Assembly: GCA_965153355.1 (NCBI GenBank)
Contig: OZ231128.1
Span: 17,546,001 to 17,610,000 of the forward strand
Origin: Flaccisagitta enflata
Lineage: Eukaryota > Chaetognatha > Sagittoidea > Aphragmophora
DNA: 64,000 bases
Direction of reading: 5' to 3'
Numbering within the stretch: the first letter of the stretch is position 1; every line of letters starts with the position of its first letter. The notes under the pieces were generated by a model. That model did not search any database, was not told the origin of the DNA, and worked only from the letters and a program-made list of their open reading frames with translations. The position numbers and the translations under genes are program-made. Of this stretch, positions 52,150 to 64,000 are shown piece by piece.

Positions 52150-52460
52150 AGGAAAGATGGATCCTCATGTACCACGCCCTCATGTACCCCAAAATGAGGG
52201 AGTGGCTGTATATAGTGGGATTATTTTAAATGAACCCTCCATGTACCCCTACACAATAGACTGGGGATTGATTCCTCATGTGCTTAAAGTTATGCTCATG
52301 TACCTTACATTGAAATTGGGGATTGATCCTTCATGTACCATAAGTTACCCTCATGTACCCCTTTTATTAAGAGTGGGTTTCAATCTCTCATATACCTTTC
52401 ATGTACCCCCTTATACTCTCCATGTACCCCTCATGTACCCCCTTTGATTCTCCATCAACC
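52150..52460. repeat. degenerate repeat with CATGTACCCC
   Basis: CTCATGTACCCC or close variants occur about a dozen times at irregular spacing. No coding signal. Confidence 0.7.
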
Positions 52461-53420
52461 AATGCATATTCCATGCATAGGAAATATCTCATGCCACTCG
52501 TTGCTAGCAAAAGCGGCTAGTCTCCAAGTCATAGGATAGAATTGTTTTTTCTTCTTTTTGAATTTTTTTTCTAAACGATAAAAAGAAAAACATGTCACGG
52601 TAGTGTAAGTGAAAGCAAAGGGTATACTGGTTTTGAACTATTTTCATTGGCCACGTCAGGCAAGTACTTTGACTAGCCAGAGGTGGGACATTTAAATCAA
52701 CTTTAATATCAAAGTGATTTTATTCATCACAGATGTTACATGACATGACTTGCTGTCTCGGGGTACATGGTGATCCAACTTCCTTCAAAATAGGGTATTG
52801 GCTGTTAGGCTTGTCGTGAAATAACCAAGTTCTAATTTCGCCTAAATCCAAAATGTGCTAAGGCCTGCAATTTAAAAAATGGCCGACAAGTTGTGGGCTA
52901 ATAAAACAACAGCATCTGTGGTCGTGCCATCCCCAAATTGTAATGATATACAAGCCAACAGAAAAATACTCTAAGTCTCTCATTCAATCCTATGCTAATT
53001 TACAATTGTGGCACGACCATTGATGATCTGGCCCCATATAGGTTACCTTTTAGATATTCACTCGTTTGGCGATTGATCAACGATTGCCATTATAAGCTAA
53101 ACGAAACATCAAAATTGTGTTTTTTTCGACAGTCTCATTGGGTCTCTGGAATGTGAGGTGGAATATTAGGGGAAGGGAAACATCCTGGGCCACAAAACCA
53201 CTTTTCTTCTGTCATTTGATTTGGAGAGGCAAATGATTAAATACTCCAAAAAACCCATATGAACACAACAAGGAGTTCATCATTATGACAAGGAGTTCAT
53301 TACCCTTCATGCATTTGTATCATTTTCTTTTCTCTTCATTTGAAAATCTAATCTTTTTTTTCTTTTGCACTCGGCAAATATTGACTCTGGATTGACGTAA
53401 GAAACTCTCACTCCTATCTT
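52461..53420. other. no gene recognised
   Basis: Unique-looking AT-rich sequence. The pair TGTGGTCGTGCC / GGCACGACCA (52918 and 53007) with related AATTGTAA segments suggests a decayed short inverted repeat. Nothing else supportable. Confidence 0.45.
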
Positions 53421-53434
53421 TAAGCATTTTCACT

Positions 53435-53791
<357 letters not shown>

Positions 53792-53799
53792 GTAGGTGC

Positions 53800-54850
53800 A
53801 TCTATATTTGCATCCCTCGCCCAACTGGGTGCAACTATATTTGCCATCTGGGCCTTGGGATCGATGAGATGTTCTTTTTTCCCCAAATAAATCCTTGATA
53901 CTGCCCAATTCTAAAAGAGTCTATGACTTGAATAGGTCATTAAGAGGGAAAGATACTTTCAGTCATTGTACAAAGCAGAGTGCTGTTAACAGTTTATTAT
54001 CATTCCTAACAAGTTATAATCTAATGTCAAAAGAAATCTTTATTTGTGCAAACTCAAATAAATCGCAAATAGCTTTGGATGCCTTCTATTCTGTTTGAAG
54101 CTTTAGTGTTTTGTGTGAAACATGATTTTTCATATCATCAAATTACTTTAGTATATCCTAAAGGCTAAAACTAAGCGCCTGCAAAAACTGATAAAGTTGA
54201 AGTTGCCTGTTTTTCCCTCTTTTACAAGCACATCTTTTAACATATTTGAGTAAGGATAAAACATAGAAAAAAATATTGCACTAACAAATATTGGGTAGAG
54301 CCATATTCAGACAAGAATTCATATCAAAGAGAAAAAAACAAACTAAAAGTGGTAAAAATATACACATAAAAATAAAGATATTGAATAAGAAAAACTTTTT
54401 AGAAAAAAGGTGGGGGGGGGGAGGGGGCTGGATGCCTAATAAAGGAAATATGGTGATTATAATACAAAAAAATCATGGTACTCTGTTAAAAATAACCACT
54501 AAATGATAGGCATATCTATATTCTCTAGAGATGCCCCTCACAAGTCAATTTGCTACTAGCAATTTGTATAAACAAGATTCAAAACTTTTGCCCCTTGCCT
54601 GCCATTGTTTTTGTCTGTCCCATGGTCATTTTCGTGAATTCTATATTAAAATGAAAGATCTTGTTCTGCTTTGTCAGCTGACTGGTTGTGTAAGATTGTG
54701 AAAAAAGTCTTTTTTGCGTACGCAAAAAAAGCAAAGGGGGTTGTTTTAATCCCAATGTTATACTTTGGAACACTCCTACTCAAAGTTGGATTTTTATCCT
54801 CTCCGTCTTTACCCCATCTATTCCTTTCGCTCTCTTTGACTTTGCCTCCT
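53800..54850. other. no gene recognised
   Basis: AT-rich; no exon, RNA gene or element I can support. Confidence 0.45.
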
Positions 54851-54929
54851 CTCTGAATCTGTGTTTCTGTTTTTATTTGTCTGTCATTTCTGTCTGTTTC
54901 CCTCTCTCGCTTCCCTCCCTGTGTTTGTC

Positions 54930-55205
<276 letters not shown>

Positions 55206-55577
55206 TCTCATCTGCCAATTTGCCACCGGTGTTTTTCTTCAACCACGATTTTTGAAATCTACGACTTTATTGTCTTATGTCTGTCAAAAAAAAAAAGAGC
55301 AATCAATTTAAAGCAAGTTTGGGCTCAGCGTCAAAAAGAGGGAGGAAGAATAAAGTGAAAGACAGAAAAAAGTTGGCATAAAACGGAATGGAATCAATTT
55401 TGTAATGAGTATTAAACAAGATGGCGCAAGAAAAGATGAGAAGAAGAAGAAAAAAAAAAAGAGAATTAGAAAATATCATAGAAATTACAGGTTGCCAAAA
55501 TCATCAAATCTTTTGTTTGGTTTTGTCTCCTTTCACAGACAAGTGCCAGAGAAAGGAGGGTTTCAGTCAATATGATA

Positions 55578-55579
<2 letters not shown>

Positions 55580-55652
<73 letters not shown>
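55580..55652. repeat. (CT)n microsatellite
   Basis: About 70 bp. Confidence 0.97.
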
Positions 55653-55660
<8 letters not shown>

Positions 55661-55689
55661 TATCTCTTTATTTCGTAAAAGGAAAATAG

Positions 55690-57182
55690 TAAAAGGCAAA
55701 CATAAAAAAGAAATGACACTGACAGGGCAGATGGAACTCAGATGAAAAAAAAAGTGAAACTAAGTGGGTGAGGGTGAGACCGCGCGGTATAAAGGGAAAG
55801 CCTCTTCTGATATCATCGACCTTTTTTGATTCCGATCAACTCCTACCTTTTTCTTTGGCAGTGGTCCCAAAACAGTGGATTGTCCCACAGTACTTAAAGT
55901 TCCATCAAAAAAATCATCCATTTTACCAGCTCTTCGATGGTACTTTCTTGTGTAATCAGGGTCAGGCCCAAGGATAACAGATTGAAAGATTCAGAGGCTC
56001 TCATCCTTGAGTAAGGTTGGGGTTGAGCATCACTCAATTCAATGAGGGTTGATGATGGCCAACTTTCTCATGTCTAAAGGAATCAGATCTTGCTAGCCTA
56101 AATGAGGGAATGGGCAATGATTAGGACATAAGATGGTTACTTGATATAAGGATTCTTTTTGGGTTGACATGGAGATTTAATTGAAGTGTCTCTACCTGCT
56201 GGAAGGCCCTGATTTTAAGCAATGGGTGTCATGAGCTGTTCGCAATGGTAAGATCAGATTGGTGTGAAGGATTAGCTGGCCACGGTTCGGCATACTTATC
56301 TGGTACTCTTTCTTGTTACAAGCACATTACACAAATTGCTGTGAATTATAGGCTTTTTCAACAGGTGAAATTTGTGTTTTTCATTCTTTTATGATACAGG
56401 TTGAGAGGGGCCGAGTTCTACGGAAAGTTGGGATGGGTGCGGATTAAACACCATTGAGAGCTCCAAAGGTTATCATCCTTAGCTTGGTTAGTGTTGGATA
56501 GTAATAAAGTTATGTTTTCCATCTTTCCTAACATGACCTTATAGTCGCGGCCAGTTGAACGCAAAAAACCCCGTTGCAGAATATGTGACTGATGGACGAT
56601 AGATCGGTGTACCAATTGACCGACAGACCAAAAAGTGACTGATAAAAACACCTATAAATACTATACAAGCATGCAAGCGAAGTGACTCAGACTGACATAT
56701 AACGGATATTTCAAATTTTTTCCGACCTGTTAACAATCCTGACATATATGCAAACAATGTCAGTAACACTCGACATCATTATTCAAAATGCAATAATATG
56801 CACATTTCTTTTTTCTCTTTCTTATACTGACCCCATGTGGGCTGTAATAAAGAAGATGGCATGATAGGATAAATGAACGATGAATTCTCAAGAATTCGCA
56901 GCTGCGCCGCACTGATAAAAAATTCAAATGCTAACACAACCTTTTCCCTGCACCTTTTTCTTTCATTACAAATTATCTATCACAGAACAATGAAAAAAGA
57001 AAAGCTCTGTAATTTCTACACTTAAAATGAAAAGTCATTTTTATATATTCTTTGATATTTCCCTCAAATGTGGCTGAAAAGTCACGTCATCATGAAATTC
57101 AACAATTGAGGTACTAAATGTAAATTTGAACTTTTTTTTTTTTGGCTCGGAGGCGGTATGATGCAAAGGACAGTGAGATAGA

Positions 57183-57190
<8 letters not shown>
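55690..57190. other. no gene recognised
   Basis: Unique-looking sequence without supportable exons. 56440-56500 and 59195-59225 share the inverted text GGATTAAACACCATTGAGAG / CTCTCAATGGTGTTTAATCC, a dispersed repeat. Confidence 0.45.
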
Positions 57191-57193
<3 letters not shown>

Positions 57194-57263
<70 letters not shown>

Positions 57264-57269
57264 TAAGAG

Positions 57270-57327
<58 letters not shown>
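57194..57327. repeat. (GA)n-(CT)n palindromic microsatellite
   Basis: (GA)n 57196-57258, a 14-bp spacer, then (CT)n 57273-57327: the two arms are mutually complementary and can form a hairpin of more than 50 bp. Confidence 0.95.
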
Positions 57328-57330
<3 letters not shown>

Positions 57331-57468
57331 GTGCTCTTGTGCCTGGTTGCGCTGAGACTCGCTCAAATATGCGTCATATCCATGAGAAGAATCTTTTAAA
57401 GATTGCTTTCTTAAGCCTTTTCAAATTTTCTCTCCACTTAAAACTCGGCGAGGTGAAACTTTGAACTC

Positions 57469-57663
57469 TTTTTAGTCGCGTGCTACGCGACTCTACACCC
57501 CGCTTTGTCGGTCCGTCCGTCCGTCCGTCTGTCACACTTTATATTCCTTTTGTTTTTTTTTGTCTTTTGGCCTCACTGCTCCTGCCCAAATAAACAAATG
57601 ACCTCAAATATAGCCCCTGCCCACCCGCACGCGACTGGGGTAGCCATGTATCCGGCCTTGTTT
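57469..57663 (-). mobile_element. Helentron-like element (GTCGCGTGC type)
   Basis: Read on minus: left end CAAGGCCGGATACATGGC, left box GTCGCGTGC, GGGTGGGCAGG, core with (ACGG)n, terminal hairpin GTCGCGTAGCACGCGAC, then TAAAAA. A second right end (hairpin GTCGCATGCACGTGAC) begins at 57661 and runs into a CCAA/CCGA core to about 57745. Confidence 0.8.
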
Positions 57664-57779
57664 AGTCACGTGCATGCGACTCTAGAACTTGTTGTGTTGG
57701 TCGGTCAGTCGGTTGGTCGGTTGGTTGGTCGGTCGGTCGGTAACACTTTTAGAATTTTGACCTTCTACTTTCAGGTAAG

Positions 57780-57920
57780 TTCAGTTGTTGTAAGGGAGGG
57801 AGGAAGGAAAGGAAGGATAGAAGGAAGGAAAGGAAGTAAGGAAAGGAATGAATGAATGAAGGAGGGAATGGAAGGAAAGGAAGGAAGGAAGGAAAAGAAG
57901 GAAGGAAGGAAGGAAGGAGT
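57780..57920. repeat. GGAA-rich microsatellite
   Basis: Imperfect (GGAA)n/(GAAT)n. Confidence 0.9.
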
Positions 57921-58344
57921 ATGTATGTTGTTTGTGTAATTGTATAACAGAGCACGCTACTGTTGGCCTATTGGACTTGTTTTATCTCCGCAGCAAAATA
58001 TGGCGCAAGCCGCTTGAACTTGAAGAAAAAAGAAAAAGAAAAATCTAAATGTTAGTGAAGGTGCCCATTGTTCTTGTTATTGTGATCCCCCATTGTTCAT
58101 CCCGTTGTTCTTCCCAAAGATGACGAGGTAAAAGGTAAAAAAGGTGAGGAAGGTGATGACGGGGATTGAAGTTACTCAAGAAGATCCATCTCTGAGAGAC
58201 CTTCGCACAATGAGACAGAATGACATGCACATGGGAAGCACATTTGATAAGAGATATATTCTACATTAGGACAACAGTGTATACTTATTTTTTTGCACAA
58301 TTGAGACAATGACATTGTTGACTATGTATTCTGACGAGACATGT

Positions 58345-59120
58345 TTTTAGGTGCGCCATAGCACCTCTATAAGAGGCTCTGTCTGTCGGTTGGTTGGTTG
58401 GTTGGTCGGTCGGTCGGTCGGTCACGTAACGCTCGAGTTGAAAATCACAGAAAATGTATGAAATCTCATGGAAACTCATCTCGTTTGTCATTCATGTTAC
58501 TCGTTCATTCATCCATCCATTCATTCATTCATTCATTAATTCATTCATTCATTCATTCATTCATTCATTCATTCATTCATTATCATATTTTTCTACGGTT
58601 AGGTCTAATAGTGCTAAGGATAGTTGAAGGAATTCATATTTCTGGTCATTTCATTCATTATCATATTCACTCATTCATTCATTATCATATTCATTCATTC
58701 ATTCATTATCATATTCATTCATCCATTCATTCATTCATTCATTCATTCATTCATTCAGTCATTATCATATTTTTCTACGGTTAGGTCTAAAAGAGCTAGG
58801 GATAGTTGCAGGAATTCATATTTCTGGTCATTTCATTTATTATCATATTCATTCATTATCATATTCATTCATTTATTCATTATCATATTCATTCATTTAT
58901 TCATTATTATTTTCATTCGTTCATTCATTCATTCATTCAGTCATTATCATATTTTTCTACGGTCAGGTCTAATAGAGCTGGGGATAGTTGCAAGAATTCA
59001 TATTTCTGGTCATTTCATTCATTATCATATTCATCTTCGGTTAGGTGGATAGAGCTTGGGATAGGTCTGATAGAGCTCGATATAAATCTAAGAATTAATA
59101 ACGCCCGGCGCACCGTCTTG
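58345..59120. repeat. Helentron-like right end, (ATTC)n and ~180-bp repeat units
   Basis: Hairpin GGTGCGCCATAGCACC at 58352 with a (GGTT/GGTC) core to 58430. From 58500, (ATTC)n blocks alternate with three copies of a unit containing TACGGTTAGGTCTAATAGNG and GGAATTCATATTTCTGGTCA (58595, 58777, 58960). Confidence 0.75.
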
Positions 59121-59320
59121 GCCCGTGTATCCGGCCTTGTTTTTTAGATGAAGATGTATGAAAGTTGGACAACATTACTACTAAACCCCTTTGGAGCTCT
59201 CAATGGTGTTTAATCCGGACCCATCAGAGATGTATGTTAATTGAAACTCAATTTTACCGATGAGGTTTTGGCATTTCTCCCTCTCAGTGCCACTCCTTAG
59301 ATAAATAACCGACCAAAACT

Positions 59321-59584
59321 GGGAAGAGTCAGAATTTAAAAAATGAATATTCTTTTAAAAAGACAACATTTTTCAACGTGAGAAAAGCTTGAAGAGTTCA
59401 TTTGGGTGATGAGTTTCCATTGTGTGTGTTGTTTTTTAAAAATTTAAACAAGAAAAACGATTCTATGACAAAGAGTTGGGTCAGTTTCATTTACGTAGTT
59501 CGGAAAAGTCAAAAAGTACTTAATATGTGCGACATCGCATATCCATAAAAAGATTTGCCAGTTTGCAGTCGGTCGTCCCAGTCA

Positions 59585-59619
<35 letters not shown>

Positions 59620-60107
59620 GTCGAGCATCTTTAGACGATTGCAAAACCAGGTAGTCCAGGTAGGTACGTGCCACAAGCAACGAAAGGGGCTCAACTATAA
59701 ATGAACAGCGAAAATACAGAGAAAAACAAGGCCGGATACACGGCAATACAGTTACGGACGGTTGGGCAGGAGCCGTAATGCGAAAACCGCTCGCAATTTA
59801 ACAATATTTCTTACCTACCGACCTACCGACCTACCGACACGGCAAGTTCTAGAGTTGCGTGTCCGAGACTAAAAATGGACACGGAATAAAAAAAAGTTAG
59901 AAGGTAAAGCAGAGGCACCTTTGGAACGGTCCGTAGACACAAGAAACAAGACGGGAGTGGAATAATAGGAATGCAAAGAATGATCTGAGAAAATTTTAAA
60001 CGATTCTTTTTAATCAACTTGGGGAAACTAAGAGAAGAATGGAACAAAATAAATCGAATGAACTTACACAAGAGTTTGATTGAAAGAATTTCACAAAATT
60101 TTAATTG
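59321..60107 (+). repeat. direct duplication, copy 1 (787 bp)
   Basis: Matches 60532-61310 with a handful of substitutions and one 8-bp difference (an extra ACCTACCG unit). It contains a Helentron-like copy at 59725-59875. Confidence 0.92.
59725..59875 (+). mobile_element. Helentron-like element, decayed (copy 1)
   Basis: Left box GTTACGGAC, hairpin GTTGCGTGTCCGAGAC: both differ from copy 2 (GTCGCGGAC; GTCGCGTGTCCGCGAC). Confidence 0.75.
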
Positions 60108-60172
60108 TCATTTTCTTTCTGTCATTTTCTTTCTCTCCTTTCTTTCTTTCATTCTTTCTTTCTTTCTTTCTC

Positions 60173-60219
<47 letters not shown>

Positions 60220-60238
60220 GTCATTTTCTATCTCTCCT

Positions 60239-60277
<39 letters not shown>

Positions 60278-60278
60278 C

Positions 60279-60317
<39 letters not shown>

Positions 60318-60362
60318 GTCTTTCTTTCCTGCTTTTTTTCTTTCTTTCTTTCTTTCTTTTTT

Positions 60363-60406
<44 letters not shown>

Positions 60407-60531
60407 TGTTTTCTTTCTTTGTTTTCTTTCTTTCTTTTTTTGTTTCTTTGTTTGTTTGTTTTTTTGTTTGTTTGTTTGTTTGTTTGTTTGTTTGTTTGTT
60501 TCTTTCTTTCTTTCCTTCTTTCCTTCTTTCT
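60108..60531. repeat. (CTTT)n microsatellite, 420 bp
   Basis: CTTT with CTTC and GTTT blocks, separating the two duplicated copies. Confidence 0.97.
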
Positions 60532-60795
60532 GGGAAGAGTCAGAATTTAAAAAATGAATATTCTTTTAAAAAGACAACATTTTTCAACGTGAGAAAAGCT
60601 TGAAGAGTTCATTTGGGTGATGAGTTTCCATTGTGTGTGTTGTTTTTTAAAAATTTAAACAAGAAAAACGATTCTATGACAAAGAGTTGGGTCAGTTTCA
60701 TTTACGTAGTTTGGAAAAGTCAAAAAGTACTTAATATGTGCGACATCGCATATCCATAAAAAGATTTGCCAGTTTGCAGTCGGTCGTCCCAGTCA

Positions 60796-60830
<35 letters not shown>

Positions 60831-61310
60831 GTCGAGCATCTTTAGACGATTGCAAAACCAGGTAGTCCAGGTAGGTACGTGCCACGAGCAACGAAAGGGG
60901 CTCAACTATAAATGAACAGCGAAAATACAGAGAAAAACAAGGCCGGATACACGGCAATACAGTCGCGGACGGTTGGGCAGGAGCCGTAATGCGAAAACCG
61001 CTCGCAATTTAACAATATTTCTTACCTACCGACCTACCGACACGGCAAGTTCTAGAGTCGCGTGTCCGCGACTAAAAATGGACACGGAATAAAAAAAAGT
61101 TAGAAGGTAAAGCAGAGGCACCTTTGGAACGGTCCGTAGACACAAGAAACAAGACGGGAGTGGAATAATAGGAATGCAAAGAATGATCTGAGAAAATTTT
61201 AAACGATTCTTTTTAATCAACTTGGGGAAACTAAGAGAAGAATGGAACGAAATGAATCGAATGAACTTACACAAGAGTTTGATTGAAAGAATTTCACAAA
61301 ATTTTAATTG
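60532..61310 (+). repeat. direct duplication, copy 2 (779 bp)
   Basis: See copy 1; the junctions are GGGAAGAGTCAG at the left and ATTTTAATTG at the right. Confidence 0.92.
60937..61077 (+). mobile_element. Helentron-like element (GTCGCGGAC type)
   Basis: Left end ACAAGGCCGGATACACGGC, left box GTCGCGGAC, GGTTGGGCAGG, ACCG core, terminal hairpin GTCGCGTGTCCGCGAC, then TAAAAA. Left box and hairpin arm are exact complements. Confidence 0.8.
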
Positions 61311-61596
61311 AGAGAACATACAAAAGTCTCATTGAAGGAATCAACCATATTTTTCGTTGCTTAGGATCCAGCACAATACATTCATTTTATGACATGAAAT
61401 GAAATGAATTAATGCAACCGTGAAACTTGCTTTAAACATTGAACACTTGACATGCACAGTTCCTTGATTGAATCTTCTGGTTTGAATATTGACTTTTTTT
61501 TGCTTGCCCACATTCCCACAATATCTTCACCAAGTTGGTGAGCAGCGACTTGAGATTTAAGATCACACAGGGTGAATAAATTGACACCGGGAAGTC

Positions 61597-61643
<47 letters not shown>

Positions 61644-61790
61644 CGATTTTCTGTACTTGGTGAGCAAATCCCTGTGCCGGGCTTTTTGCCGGACGGGGAT
61701 TGTTTTTTGTTTTTTTCCTTCCATCTCCTTTTCCAAATGTTATCTAATTCCTCTTCAATTTGTAAGCAAGTCAAAAGGGAACAAGTTATT
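61311..61790. other. no gene recognised; (GA)n at 61601-61640
   Basis: Unique-looking sequence with one GA microsatellite. Confidence 0.45.
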
Positions 61791-61794
61791 AGAC

Positions 61795-62025
61795 CTAAGT
61801 CGCGTGCGTCGACATTTTCACAAAACGTCGGACAAACAGACAGGCAGACAGACCGAAATTGTCAAAATGACCTTCCATTTAGCCAACAAGTTCTCATTGA
61901 TACCCTATGATCTTCAAAATGTCTTTGAAATGTTTGAAACGCCTTTTTAACAACTTTGTGACGGACGGATTGGACGGACGGACCAAAAAGTGGCTCATAG
62001 AGTCGCGTTGTACGCGACTAAAAAG
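61795..62025 (+). mobile_element. Helentron-like element
   Basis: Left box GTCGCGTGC, core CAGACAGGCAGACAG and GGACGGACGG, terminal hairpin GTCGCGTTGTACGCGAC, then TAAAAA. Left limit uncertain. Confidence 0.68.
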
Positions 62026-62432
62026 TCGATAAGAATTCGAGCTGACTCAGTCTGCGGAAATATTGTAACCAGAAGAATGAAGATGACATTCAACCAAAAG
62101 TTGTTGAGGATCAAAATAGTCAAAAGACTGCCAATATCTTTGTTATTGGAAATGACAAAGATAAGGGTTCGAAGGAGTGGCAAATTGGGGCAAAAAGACG
62201 CAAAAAATGTAGGAGGGTATAATCTTTATGTGTTTTCTGGTGTCTCTGCCGGTCCATCTGTCCGTCACCCCACCAGTCCGTCGTTTTCGATCCATCATTA
62301 GTTGGGAGAAATAAACCTCGCACAATTCACGCCTCTGCCCATGCTTTTGCGACTACTACCAAGCCCTTTTTTTTACCAGCACTAGTCTTAAAAAGATTAT
62401 TGTAAACAATCCTTGCCAAGGAGAAGAAAAAA

Positions 62433-62666
62433 AAACAAGTAATGCAGGGTTACAATATCGTCGCGGTCGGGTAGGAAGGAGCATACAACTTGTATGATAC
62501 AACCTTCTTCAACACTCTATTTTATACTGCCTTTTACCATCACACAATTGCAGTTTCTCGAATGGGCGTTTGAACACTTTTCAACTTGATCATAACAGAC
62601 CGACAGATGGTTACACGGACTGACGGACGGACAAACCCTCTTACAGTGTCGCGAGTCCGCGACTAG
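62433..62666 (+). mobile_element. Helentron-like element
   Basis: Left end ACAAGTAATGCAGG, left box GTCGCGGTC, GGGTAGG, GACGGACGGAC core, terminal hairpin GTCGCGAGTCCGCGAC, then TAG. Confidence 0.68.
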
Positions 62667-62866
62667 AGTTTGCGAGTCACTTTGGCCTTTTTCGCTGTTA
62701 TGATGATGCATGAGATTCGAAACTTATTTCTGGCAATTGGCGATTAGATTTATTCTTGTGCAAGAAAATGCGGCCAAAATCTCAAAACTCGGAAGTGCAG
62801 TTCTTCCCTCTTTTTTGGAATCGATGACTGAAACTATGTTAGCATTAATTAACTAGTCATCCAAGG

Positions 62867-63395
62867 ATCGCACATGGTCAGCGGTACCCGATGCCCTGCT
62901 GGGAGTGATTCAGTGATGAAGTGGAGTGAGAGCAGGGCAGCGGCCCCAAAGGGCCGATGTCCTGTAGAACAAAGGGGGGAATTTCCAGACGTCCGCATAT
63001 TTCAGGCCTTAGATGACTAATTTAGGCCACTGAAGGCATATTTGAAGGCTAGAGGGCAGAATTAAGGCTTAGAGAGCAGATTTGAGGTTTAGAGGGCAAA
63101 TTTGAGCCACGGACGGCTGATTTGATGCTTAAGAGGCTAATTGAAGGTCTGGAGGGCACATTTGAGGTCTGGAGGGCAGAATTGAGGCTGAGGGGGCTGA
63201 TTATAAGCCTGGAAGGCTGATTTGAGGCCTCAAAGGCTAAATTGAGGGCTGGGAGGGCAGATTTGAGGTCTTGATGGCCAACGGGGGGGGGGACGGAAGG
63301 ACGGACGGAGGGACAGACGGACAGACGGACGGACGTCTGGAAATTCCCCCGTGTTCTACAGAACATCGGTCCTTTGGGGCCGCTGCCCAAAAACA
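62867..63395 (+). mobile_element. fold-back element with minisatellite core, copy D
   Basis: Outer end TCGCACATGGTCAGCGGTAC. Left arm GGGCAGCGGCCCC, GATGTCCTGTAGAAC, GGAATTTCCAGACGTCCG; right arm CGGACGTCTGGAAATTCC, GTTCTACAGAACATCGG, GGGGCCGCTGCCC. The core, about 63000-63270, has repeated GGCTTAGAGGGCAGATTTGA units. Confidence 0.8.
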
Positions 63396-63689
63396 GCGCG
63401 CTAAAAAACTCCACTTTGCTTTCTTTAGCAACCTTCCAGCTTCTCCCCCTTCCCGCCCCACCCCCATCGCCCCTCGCCCTGCCCCACCCCCTTCGCCCCT
63501 CCCCCTGCCCCACTAACAATAACAATAGAAAAATATCCCCAAAGCAAGGCCGAAACGTGTCATGGCAACACCTACAGTTGCGTGCGGGTGGGCAAGGGCA
63601 GTCATGAAAATGCTATTTGACTCATAGGCCCAATACAGTGACTGGGTCTGAGCAGCTATGAGAAAATTGCATTGGTTCATCGACTCAAT

Positions 63690-63753
63690 GTATGGTATGG
63701 TATGGTATGGTATGGTATGGTATGGTATGACATGGTATGATATGGTATGGTAA
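63690..63753. repeat. (TATGG)n microsatellite
   Basis: About 12 units of TATGG/TATGA. Confidence 0.95.
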
Positions 63754-63794
63754 GGTTTGCTGCATCAGTGAATTGCAGCATTGGTTTGTTGGCG

Positions 63795-64000
63795 CGGCGC
63801 ATCTGTGCAATGCGTCGGTGCATCTGTGCAATGCGTCGGTGCATCTGTGCAATGCGTCTGTGCATCTGTGCAATGCGTCGGTGCATCTGTGCAATGCGTA
63901 GGTGCATCTGTGCAATGGGTTTGTGCATCTGTGCAATGCGTCTGTGCATCTGTGCAATGCGTTGGTGCATCTGTGCAATGCGTCTGTGCATCTCTTCAAT
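63795..64000. repeat. 21-bp minisatellite, runs off window
   Basis: About ten units of GTGCATCTGTGCAATGCGTCG with few changes. The unit is a multiple of three, so both strands stay open (minus: MHRRIAQ repeated). I see no gene context. Confidence 0.92.

Noticed and set aside
63795-64000. Repeat array at window end, considered as CRISPR or as a coding repeat
   Set aside because: 21-bp units without spacers; the open frames reflect a unit length divisible by three and have no gene context.

Overview
This is an animal nuclear genome window. It holds split genes with GT-AG introns, metazoan extracellular domains (LDL-receptor class A, thyroglobulin type-1, trypsin-like S1, cystatin, VWC-like cysteine repeats), a two-pore-domain potassium channel, and a very dense load of microsatellites and transposons. 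Many short elements share an ACAAGGCC left end, an (ACGG)n core and a terminal hairpin. They resemble the Helentron-associated or 'pearl'-type elements reported from bivalves, so a marine lophotrochozoan, perhaps a mollusc, is my best guess. That is an inference; no rRNA or mitochondrial marker is present.

Layout. (1) 1631-1872, minus: last exon of a thyroglobulin type-1 protein. (2) 2009-18382, plus: a secreted modular serine protease (LDLa repeats, charged linker, S1 domain) in five visible exons. (3) 5742-17647: a full-length 11.9-kb Ty3/gypsy-type LTR retrotransposon inside the fourth visible intron of that gene, in the same orientation. Its LTRs look identical. gag and pol are intact, in one frame, separated by a single UGA followed by CAAUUA, the leaky context known from tobamoviruses. 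Downstream of pol it carries two antisense genes for small single-pass membrane proteins, one with its own TATA box, a signal peptide, an intron and a poly(A) signal. (4) 18398-22160: Helentron-like elements and a Tc1-like remnant. (5) 22936-28414, minus: a two-pore-domain K+ channel in six exons, with an unusual GWG first filter and a poly-Asn N-terminal region. (6) 29451-36600: nested and fold-back elements and simple repeats. (7) 36639-43717, minus: a large protein of about 12 eight-cysteine VWC-like repeats joined by Thr/Gly- and poly-Asn-rich linkers. (8) 43938-51883, minus: a two-domain cystatin gene in six exons. (9) 52000-64000: no gene recognised; microsatellites, a 0.78-kb direct duplication, Helentron-like and fold-back elements.

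The protease, the cystatin and the thyroglobulin-domain protein would fit a secreted proteolysis/inhibitor set, but nothing shows that they are co-regulated. The most unusual items are the antisense membrane genes and UGA-CAAUUA junction of the retrotransposon, an intron-like direct repeat inside its LTR, and the Helentron-like family in which a left box and the right terminal hairpin change together from copy to copy. Exon limits were set by hand from reading-frame phase and splice consensus. Repeat limits are approximate unless a junction is described.
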